Origin: Saposhnikovia divaricata
Lineage: Eukaryota > Streptophyta > Magnoliopsida > Apiales > Apiaceae
NCBI GenBank assembly: GCA_036435485.1
Contig: CM071596.1
Span: 60,933,001 to 60,997,000, forward strand
DNA length: 64,000 nt
Reading direction: 5' to 3'
Shown here: positions 49,005 through 56,903 of the stretch, one piece after another
How the letters are laid out: each line of letters begins with the position of its first letter
Position numbering within the stretch: position 1 is the stretch's first letter
Position numbers and translations under genes: made by a program
Notes under the pieces: generated by a model
The model's database searches: none
What the model was told of the DNA's origin: nothing
What the model saw: the letters and a program-made list of their open reading frames with translations, nothing else

Positions 49005-49690
49005 AAAAAATACCTGTGGGTATAAAAAAATCCTAAAATATTAGGAATATTTAAGAAAAATACTCGTGTGTACAAGAAAATTCTTAAAATATTAGGAATA
49101 ATTAAGAAAAATACCAGTGGGTACATGACAATTCCTAAAATATTAGGAATAATTACGAAAAATACCCGTTGGTACAATAAAATTCCTAAAATATTAGGAA
49201 TAATTAAGAAAAATATCTGTGGGTACATAAAAATTCCTAAAATATTAGGAATAATTAAGAAAAATACCTGTAGGTACATTAAAATTCATAAAATATTAGG
49301 AATAATTACGAAAAATACCTGTGGGTACATAAAAATTCCTATATTATTAGGAATAATACATGTGGGTACTAGAAAATTCCTAGAATATTAGAAATAATTA
49401 CGAAAAATACCCGTGGGTACATAAAAATTCCTATACTATTAGGAATAATTACGAAAAATACCCGTGGGTACAAAAAAAATTCCTATATTATTAGGAATAA
49501 TTAAGAAAAATACCTGTGGGTATTAGAAAATTCCTAAAAAATTAAGAATAATCACGAAAAACACCTGTGGGTACTAGAAAATTCCTAAAATATTAGGAGT
49601 AATTACGAAAAATACCCGTGGGTACAAAAAAAATCCCAAATTATTAGGAATATTTAAGAAAAATATTTTTGAGGATACAAAAATTTCTCA
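49005..49690 (+). repeat. 51-bp tandem array, about 14 units, each with a hairpin
   Basis: Consensus pieces: AAAAATACCTGTGGGTAC, then an A-rich spacer, then TTCCTAAAATATTAGGAATAA, whose TTCCTAA/TTAGGAA arms pair. The period of 51 is a multiple of three, so frames stay open through the array on both strands (49068-49391 plus, 49279-48992 minus); these are not genes. Confidence 0.9.
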
Positions 49691-49998
49691 AACATTAGGA
49701 AAGGTACAGAATAAAAAATGAGAAAAATTATAGAAATATTTTCTTGACAAATTGAGCAATAATTTGTGCTAATAATGCATAAAAAGCTCTAGGAAGATGC
49801 CAAAATTACTAAAAGCAAGCACAAGTTAAAGCCGCGAATAAGGCAAATCATCGTAAATGTGTAGGTTGCTCCACACTTTTCAATAATGCGATATATGTGA
49901 AACACTAGTGTAAACCAAAGTCCCCATATAAGGGTAGGAAAATTAAGAAGTCACAGGGGCAAATATAACTTCTACGAAAACCTGATCAGTTTTCCTAG
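49691..49998 (+). other. Tat 3' non-coding tail
   Basis: No gene. The sequence matches the reverse complement of 15490-15830 in the minus copy, including the GCGATATATGTGAAACACTA word, so it belongs to the element. Confidence 0.7.
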
Positions 49999-50013
49999 AA
50001 GTTGGGGGGCAAA
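49999..50013 (+). other. Polypurine tract
   Basis: AAGTTGGGGGGCAAA, ending at the 3' LTR. Confidence 0.9.
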
Positions 50014-50650
50014 TGATGTGGGTTGAAAATAAGTCCTAGAGACACATTTAATGTGATATTAATTAAACCTAGATTGGTCCAAGGTTAAAGCCCATTAATG
50101 AGGCCCAAAACCCTAACTAAATAATAAATCCGTGGCTAATAAATCAGCCAAATAAAAGATTTTGTTATTGAGTCCAAAAGGAAACCAAATCATCTATGGC
50201 GTAGCCTCCAAGGCATACAACTCCTATAGTTATCCACCTCCCTCATGGAAGGATCTAGAATTGGGCCCAAATTGTATAACTTGCCCACCAAGTTACTAAA
50301 CCCTAATTCCAAGTCTTCTCAAGCCAATATAAATGGCCTGACCCCTCATTCTTATAAGAACATTTTTTGGAGGCACAGCTCCATACGTCACCCGCCACAT
50401 TTTAGGCTTAATCCTCGAATAAGGATATACAAACCACTACGTCACTACACCGCGAGGGCGCATCAAGCCACGTAGGCAACTCTAGAACTACGTTTTGGCT
50501 TGATTCTTGATATTCATCAAGGTACGTAGGCATCTTGTTAGGACCGAGTTAGTCCCCGACAACAAGAGCAGCCACCATTAAAGCTCGAAGCTCTCAATCC
50601 CTAGCAATCAATACACGAATTAATTACACCCTACTTTTTATTCCACAACA
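50014..50650 (+). repeat. 3' LTR of the plus Tat element
   Basis: 637 bp, TGATGTGGG...CCACAACA, uninterrupted. It gives the reference for rejoining the split 5' LTR. Confidence 0.95.
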
Positions 50651-51230
50651 TTGTGAATATATATATGTTTTCTGTTATACTAGCATGCATGCCTATTTTC
50701 GAAAGTATATTGTGATACTTGTTTTACGAATTGATACTGACTTATAAGTTAGATATGAGATATATTAGTTACCGGATGTTTCGCTAAGACCCTTAGTGAA
50801 GGGCATATGATTTTCATTCTTTAAATATAGACCGGGAGTTGGTATTTCTGTATATCTTGTGATTATTTTCTGAGGAAAATATTATGTGAATGTTTTTCAT
50901 TATTTCTTTAAGGAATATTATTTCGAATATTCATTGAGAGTTTTATTTATTAAATGAATATTATTTTGAATATTCATTTAAGTATTTGATTTATTTAATG
51001 AATATTATTTTGAATATTCATTCAAGGATTTATTTATTTAGTGATCAGTATTTTTATATATTCATTCGAGGATTATTTATGAGCAATATTTTTTGATTAA
51101 AAATATTCTTTAATTATTTATGATTTAATAAATATTATTTAAATATTTATTTAATGATTTTAACTAGTTTTAAAAATGATTTCTCTTATTCAAACAAATT
51201 TAGAAAGTATTCCAAATCAATGTAGTAAGT
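50651..51230 (+). repeat. Right part of an older LTR-like sequence
   Basis: Continues the sequence broken at 25853. It contains ACCCTTAGTGAAGGGCATATG, and then several GAATATTATTTTGAATATTC inverted repeats spaced about 40-50 bp (50916-51090). Probably the rest of an older Ty3-type LTR. Confidence 0.4.
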
Positions 51231-51269
51231 TAGATATTAATTTGAGTTTTTCGTCTCAATTTATGTCCT

Positions 51270-51843
51270 ATTGCACTGTGGTCAGAATCATCATGGAACT
51301 TCATATTTTTGCTATCAACTTGTAACGCAAAATTATGTAATCCTTCTAAGGCTCTTATATCAGTCACCAAATAAGTACTACAACCTTTACGATTTAAATA
51401 TACATGTTATAACACTTGCAGAACTTTAAAAAATCAATGATCTATTGATCATAATTCACACATACTAAACACTAAACACTAAAGATGGGTGCAAAAATTT
51501 ATGTTAATTCTTTAAACATATAAAAATTCATAATAAATCCTACAACCCAAATTATTTGTCGTATGCGTATCTAAAAATATAGAAAAAACAAATATAAGTT
51601 TTATTATCTTTAACAGTGTACGTGCAATTATTAATCTTCCATGCCTACAAAATATATCTGTTGGACTATATACAATGAGCTCAGATTGTATGCATACTCA
51701 ATATCAAACAATTTTGTGTAGAATTTGTATATCGAAAAGTTATATGAAAAAATAAAATCTCGAATAATTAGAACAATACCATGGTAATTATATACTGAGA
51801 CATGCAGCTCGTGTAATTCTTTGCTTGTTCTTGCACCATTGAT
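51270..51843 (-). pseudogene. Possible exon pair of an unidentified gene
   Basis: On the minus strand TTTTCTTTTGCAG at 51856-51844 is a good splice acceptor, followed by 48 bases and a GTATAT donor at 51795. A second acceptor (GGTTGTAG, ending 51378) is followed by an open stretch from 51377 reading TYLVTDIRALEGLHNFALQ and on to about 51270. Splicing the two keeps one frame. I do not recognise the protein. No other exons were found, so it may be a gene fragment or chance. Confidence 0.25.
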
Positions 51844-51929
51844 CTGCAAAAGAAAAAAAAAATTAAGAAGTTAGTGCACTATTTGATAATACCAGTTGAT
51901 AATACGATTTGATGTCCAAGATTATAATC

Positions 51930-52575
51930 TTATTATGATAGTTATATATTTATAGGAAGTTTTAATTTCTTTTTTTAAAAATAGGGACTAAAAAAAGAAA
52001 TTTGAAGTTTTGATTTCTTTTCTAAAAAATAGGGTCTAAAAAGGAAATATGTAGGTTTCGATTGCTTTTTCTAAAAAGTAGGATGTAAAGAATGAAATTT
52101 TGATTTTACTTTTAAAATAGAGAAATTAGAAAAAATTTATACAGTGGTCTATTTTATACAACTTAAAAAAGGTCTTGACTTTCCGTGGGTTTTCCTTTAT
52201 ATATATAATAGATAGAAAGATTTATACAATGATTTTATACAACTTGGTCTTGACTAATTTCCTTGTATACAATGGTTTATTTTATACAACTTTAAAAAGG
52301 TTTTGACTTTCTTTTCTAAAAAATATGGTCTAAAAAGGGAATTTTGATTTTAATTATTTAAAATATACAACTTGGTCTTGACTAATTTCCTTGTATACAA
52401 TGGTTTATTTTATACAACTTTAAAAAGGTTTTGACTTTCTTTTCTAAAAAATATGGTCTAGAAAAGGAAGTTTGATTTTAATTATTTAAAATAGAGGAGC
52501 TCTAGAAAAATAGATAAATATGAATCAAGCGATATAGAGCTCCACCAAACTCCCGGGGAATTAACTTTATATATA
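51930..52575 (-). mobile_element. Helitron-like repeat fragments, copies 7-8
   Basis: Two right ends with GGTTTTCCTTTATATATATA (52185-52206) and GAGCTCCACC...CTTTATATATAT (52540-52575), with duplicated blocks TTTATACAACTTTAAAAAGG (52273 and 52410). No genes. Confidence 0.4.
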
Positions 52576-52596
52576 TAATAATTAATAATTAATAAT

Positions 52597-52598
52597 TA

Positions 52599-52635
<37 letters not shown>

Positions 52636-52675
52636 AATAGAAATAGATAGATAAATAGATAGATAGATAATAGAT
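52597..52675. repeat. (GATA)n microsatellite
   Basis: A run of AGAT units with a few interruptions. Confidence 0.9.
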
Positions 52676-53031
52676 ATATAATATAATAATATAATATAAT
52701 AAAGATAATAAAATAAAGAAAAGATAAAGATAAACAAGATTGATTGATTGATATATTGATATTGATGATATATTAATTGATTGATTTTATGCACACCTAT
52801 GATTACTGGAAGCAATTGTTGTTTGGAATAATTTGTAATCCAAGTGAGAAATTGTTAGATTATTTTGTAATATTAATAATAATGGGATTATAAATTAAAA
52901 CAATTATATTTAATTTTTATTTATATTCGTAGTAATTGATTAAGTGATCTAAAATTATAAGGTTTAATAAAATCTTATTTTGTATAGAATAGGGAATATC
53001 CAATAATAAGTTAGGGTTAATGATTGTGTGT

Positions 53032-53041
53032 GTATATATTA
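53032..53041 (+). promoter_or_regulatory. Candidate TATA box
   Basis: TATATATTAA, about 43 bases before the ATG of the small-protein gene. In AT-rich DNA this is only suggestive. Confidence 0.35.
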
Positions 53042-53083
53042 ATACAGTTGGTTGCACATGTATAATCTGTTCGGTTGTGCAGA

Positions 53084-53406
53084 ATGGAGAAAATAGCATT
53101 GCTCTTCATACTCATTGTTACATCAGGTAAGATCTCTCTCTCTCTCTCTCAATATAAATTTAATAAAGCATATACACAATCCTTATATTGTGTACGTTGG
53201 TGACAGGTTTTGTTGTTCAAAGTAGTAGTCGTATGATTCTGAATGAGATGGAGGTAGGTCATGGGCCACAAAAAGAACTCAAATTTGAATGTGTTGAGGT
53301 TTTGCCAGGGATTCACGGACCAGTGGTACATAAGAAATTGGAGAAAAACACGTTGAGATCACTGAATTCGAGTGATTCTGAGCATCAAAACAGAAACTAT
53401 ATATGA
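53084..53406 (+). CDS. Small secreted protein, two exons, unknown family
   Basis: Exon 1 is 53084-53126 (ATG, 14 codons plus one base) and exon 2 is 53207-53406 ending in TGA. The 80-base intron begins with a perfect CAG/GTAAG donor and ends TTGGTGACAG. The joined frame gives 80 residues. It starts MEKIALLFILIVTSGFVVQ, a textbook signal peptide, with likely cleavage near residues 19-22. The mature part (about 60 residues) is charged, with one cysteine and the segments ELKFECVEVLPGIHGPVV and a Ser/Asn-rich tail ending in NYI. This fits a secreted peptide precursor. It carries none of the CLE, CEP, RGF, PSK or IDA C-terminal motifs that I know. The intron contains a (TC)n run. Expression cannot be judged from sequence. 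Confidence 0.55.
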
Positions 53407-53688
53407 TTGACACGCATGTATTTTAATAGTCGTGAAATACAATTCTTCCCCATATATAAATTATAATGAAAACCCTTGAGGTTGGGTTCTCTTAAGAGAA
53501 GACTATATGATTTGCCACGTCATGTTCAAGTCTTCAATTCCCTTGCATTATGTTTTATTTTTTTTAATATTTGGGCTTTGATTCTTTTGTGCTTTTGATT
53601 TTAGATTTTGCATGGGTTTAATATTTTTATTTTATTCAAGTTGTTATGAAATAGTGGATATTCTGCCAGGTTTTATATCCTGTTTGCT
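53407..53688. other. 3' flank of the small-protein gene
   Basis: No gene. TATAATGAAAAC near 53460 could act as a polyadenylation signal region. Confidence 0.3.
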
Positions 53689-53942
53689 GAAATTTAGGGT
53701 GTTTTAAGATCTGGGTTGGCAAGTGTTTTAGGGTTAACTTATGTCAACGGCTGGTGTTGTTGCAATTCGACATCGTGACAATTTTCGACTTGTACCACCT
53801 GCACTGAGCTCTGATGGATGAATCGATCCATATTTATGTGGGTGGTGGCTATAATGTCAGGTTCAATGGTTCCCATGATGGTTTTAAAATCGGAATCAAT
53901 TGAATCTGTGAAGCTTAAAATTAAGGCTACTTTGACGATGAA
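53689..53942 (+). pseudogene. Type II PI 4-kinase gamma, N-terminal fragment, copy 1
   Basis: Starts from an ATG at 53741 reading MSTAGVVAIRHRDNFRLVPP. After a frameshift it gives MSGSMVPMMVLKSESIESVK and LKIK, matching the first ubiquitin-like domain of plant PI4K gamma proteins (typically SGSxxPMRVLxSDSIxSVKLxIQ). The match ends at about 53930. The intact protein has over 500 residues, with one or two ubiquitin-like domains and a kinase domain; only the beginning is present. It lies on the same strand as copy 2 and shares its upstream 50 bases. Confidence 0.7.
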
Positions 53943-54039
53943 CAAGATCTTTAAGTAAAAACAGTGTTAAGTGACGTTTTCTTAAGCTACTATTATTAGG
54001 TATAATTTCAATTTTTTCTTGTTCACCAATTAAGTAGTT

Positions 54040-54465
54040 TACTTTGCAAATGCCACTGATAATTTCTCCGACGACAGCAACCTTGGATAAGGAGGATTTG
54101 GAACTGTATACAGGGAGATTTATGCAATACTTACCTGAACTAAATACAAAATTATTATTTTTTATAATTTGAATGTATCCATAATTTTTATCAGAACTAC
54201 TGTTAAACAATCTATCAAAATACAAAAATAACAAAGAACCACCTAACAATAAATATTTAGACCCGCTAATGTCATCCTCTGATGTCATAGATTCAAACAA
54301 AATATAGAAATTGACAATGTGTATCGATCAAATACTCTAGAAATAGCTGTCAAAGGATTCTAGACAAGGAGTAGATGAATTCATGAATGAAGTGTCATGC
54401 ATTGCTAAACTTCACCATTAGAATCTTGGGTGCTGCACTGAGGAAGGGGAGAGGCTATTGATATA
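54040..54465 (+). pseudogene. Receptor-like kinase fragment
   Basis: ATDNFSDDSNLG, a stop, then GGFGTVYR (54051-54112) is kinase subdomain I of plant receptor-like kinases; the stop (TAA) replaces the residue usually found between the glycines. After about 220 bp of intron-like sequence the frame-shifted remains of IAVK, VDEFMNEVSCIAKLHH, NLG, GCC and EEGERLLIYE follow (54340-54465), subdomains II to V. The wording is typical of the S-locus/DUF26 receptor kinase group. It ends exactly where PI4K gamma copy 2 begins, so it was fused into or between the two copies. Confidence 0.75.
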
Positions 54466-54917
54466 TGAAATTTAGGGTGTTTTAGGATTTGGGTTGGTAA
54501 GTGTTTTAGGGTCAGCTGGTGTTGTTTCAATTCGACATCATGACAACTTTCAACTTGTATCACCTGCACTGAGCTCTGAATTGGATGCATCGATGCATAT
54601 TTACGTGGGTGGCTATGTCAGGTTTAATGGTTCCCATGATGGTTTTAAAATCGGAATCGATTGAATCTGTGAACCTTAAAATTAAATCCTATAAAGGGTT
54701 TGTTGCTAAGGCTCAAAAGCTGGTTTGTAAGGGAGAGAATTAGCAACGGAATTTTCATTGCTCTGTGATTCTGCATGGGGTTGAGGACAGAAATGTGCTT
54801 CATTTGGTGATTCTGAACTTCAAATCATCAATGTTAAGACTTGTTGCGGGGAAGAGTTTACGTTGCTAGTCAAGCGGAAAGGTAATGTTGCATATGTTAA
54901 GCGTTAGATTGCTAAGA
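54466..54917 (+). pseudogene. Type II PI 4-kinase gamma, N-terminal fragment, copy 2
   Basis: Longer than copy 1. After the same leader it reads MVPMMVLKSESIESVN, IKSYKGFVAKAQKLV, a stop, GVEDRNVLHLVIL, LRLVAGKSL and KGNVAYVKR, stop, IAKK. These are the first ubiquitin-like domain and the start of the second in PI4K gamma. It has at least two stops and one frameshift, and the start codon is lost. There are no introns, as in the plant genes known to me, so retroposition need not be invoked. Confidence 0.8.
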
Positions 54918-55846
54918 AGAGCTTCCTCTGGCGCAAAATCAAAGAAAGTCCTCAACCAAGAGGGATCAGGTTCGGCTCATTCTCATTTAAAATCTTTCTT
55001 CTCGTCGACCCCTTTTTCTTCTCCTTCTTACTCTTATCAAATTCACCGCTACGTTCATCACCACTTTGGTTTCCATTCCTCACTCACAACACAGATTTAA
55101 TCAACCTACGTACTTTCTTATCCTTCACTACATTTCCAACAAAACACATCACAACATTCGTATCTACATCATCAAAAAACTGAGTCAAGCATCTTTCAAA
55201 AACCAAAGGTACGGCAAAAAATTGCTCCTTATCGTCTACTAACCGAATGTGCATTCCTACCAGACCTAAAAGCAAGCGACATCGACTAAAAATCTCGGCT
55301 CAAAAAGTGGCTCAAGAATCAGCAACAACGCCTCCTGAACAACCCGGTCCCGAAATGGCAGTGTGGGGTCACTCAGAATCGCCTCAAGTTCCCATCTTAA
55401 AATATTTCCCAACACGGGTTTTTCATTCGGACTAGTATATACACACCCTCCCCAATCTTCTTATTCCACTAAAACTGACTATGAATTACCGCATTACAGA
55501 GCGAAAGAAGATCAGAAAGGACATGAAAATGAATGGCATTGCCGGGGGAATGAGCCCGTCACGTGAGCACACGTGAGTTGAGAAGCTAACACCTAAAGAT
55601 CAAGTTTCGATAGAAAGCAAGTGAGGATTTGTGAAGGGTTGTTGGGTTTTGAGTGTGGTGGTGTCAAAAGGATCAGGCCCAGGGGAATTGGATCCGATCT
55701 TCTTGAAGAAGAGTGTAGGGGTCTTGTTGGGGAGGTGGAGAGTGGGGTTGTGGTGGTTTTTGACGGTGGTGGTGGGTTGTAGAGTGGGAAAATGAGCGGA
55801 GTGTGGAGATGCGTGCAAGGTGTTTGATGTTATGCCTCAAAGACAT
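54918..55846 (-). pseudogene. Nuclear group II intron maturase (nMAT-like), 5' part
   Basis: The minus strand begins MSLRHNIKHLARISTLRSFS, a mitochondrial presequence-like start, then DPYTLLQED. After shifts come FLSKLDL, VLA, CAHVTGSFP and SPNEKP (55434), then DRVVQEALLLILEPLFEPRF (about 55340-55280), the reverse-transcriptase-like start of maturases. A gap follows, then FFDDVDTNVV and VKDKKVRRLIKS, a Lys-rich stretch, RKILNENEP and finally PDPSWLRTFFDFAPEEA at 54965-54915. Plant nMAT proteins act in mitochondria in splicing group II introns. Several stops and shifts and an internal deletion rule out function. It abuts the PI4K gamma fragment tail to tail. Confidence 0.8.
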
Positions 55847-56034
55847 TTTTGTTTTAACTGTAGGGGAGAGGGATGGTGATTGGCGGTTTGGGTTTTGGTG
55901 GGATTCTATGAATTCAAAATTGGGGTACACGAGTGCCCCCTAAAATATCAAACTCCTACTAGCCTGCTGCCAATCATTTATAGCACCTCCAAGAGCCTCC
56001 ATATGTGTTCTTTATAATTATTATAAAATATTAA
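55847..56034. other. Spacer between maturase fragment and MITE
   Basis: The maturase-side frame stays open up to 55930 on the minus strand with no known domain. The rest is non-coding. Confidence 0.3.
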
Positions 56035-56277
56035 GGGAAATTCCATATGGTATCGTTATACAATTGGTTTTTTCATTAAATATCATTCACTGTTTTTGAC
56101 TTCCAAATGGTACCATTATTCAATTGGTTTTTCCAGGAAATACCACTCCGTCAGCCAAAATGTTAGTATCTGTATTTTTAAATGTTACCATCGTAAGTTA
56201 ACTAGTGAATGGTACCACATGGAAAATGGTACCAAATGGAAAAGTCATTTTTACAATAGTACCAAATGGAATATCCC
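56035..56277. mobile_element. Mutator-type MITE with exact 9-bp target duplication
   Basis: Ends GGGAAATTCCATATGGTA and, inverted, GGGATATTCCATTTGGTA. Flanked on both sides by AAATATTAA (56026-56034 and 56278-56286). A 9-bp duplication is the Mutator signature. Inner parts repeat the ATGGTACCATT word several times. The 68-codon frame inside is not supported. Confidence 0.85.
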
Positions 56278-56372
56278 AAATATTAATATCCTAGTGATTT
56301 AGAATATTATAATTTGTAAGGTAGGTTAATTTCAACAATGCTCCTTCTATGTGCTCCTTATTATTATTATAA

Positions 56373-56593
56373 CGGGGGTGTTTGGCTGGACTTTTTTTAA
56401 GTTCTTATGGATTTATTTTCGGGTAAAAATTTCATATTTTGATAATTTATTTTTATACAAGTATTTAATGTATGTTTGAGATTCTATAAGTTGCAAAAAA
56501 AATTAACTTTTTTTAGAAAAAAGTTAGGAATCTCTAACTTTGTCTTAAAATAAGTTGAATTATTCTGGAAAAAAGTTCCCCCAAAACACCCCG
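56373..56593. mobile_element. Small hAT-like MITE
   Basis: Left end CGGGGGTGTTTGGC and right end, inverted, CGGGGTGTTTTGG. The interior is AT-rich with paired TAAGTT/AACTTA words. The target duplication is unclear, so the hAT assignment rests on the GTGTTTGG-type end. Confidence 0.5.
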
Positions 56594-56599
56594 AATATA

Positions 56600-56903
56600 T
56601 TAAACTTAATTCCTACCAACTTTTTTTGATGTTAAAAGAAAACTAGAAAGAGAGTGAAATGATTATTTTATTCATAAAAATGATATAAGGAGGGGATAAG
56701 GACTCGTTATAGATAAGTAATGAGGGGAATGTCCTATCTTTTTAAGGAATCACTAGAAGACTGTTGGAGCAAATTTTTTGCTCAACTTCTTTATATTTAA
56801 GGATAGGAGTTGATATAAGTAGTTTGTTGGAGTTGCTCTTAAAAGATTAACTAAACCAAAGTAAAGTTCTCGGAATATTATGTGAGATATAAAAATTATA
56901 TAA
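56600..56903. other. AT-rich spacer
   Basis: No gene or clear element is seen. Confidence 0.4.

Larger units (their letters stand above)
25854..50650 (+). mobile_element. Tat-lineage Ty3/gypsy element, plus copy, hosting nested elements
   Basis: Flanked by TTGTG at 25849-25853 and 50651-50655. Starts TGATATGGG and ends CCACAACA. The 5' LTR is broken at 26034/42772 by a nested 16.7-kb insertion. Without it the element is about 8.1 kb. It keeps leader, gag, protease and the second RNase H, but RT, first RNase H and nearly all of integrase are missing. It cannot move alone. Same family as 14836-24295. Confidence 0.9.

Noticed and set aside
48992..49391. Repetitive peptide frames (about 100 codons) on both strands
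   Set aside because: Direct result of the 51-base period of the hairpin array.
53896..54300. 134-codon minus frame
   Set aside because: It is the antisense shadow of the receptor-kinase fragment and its intron.
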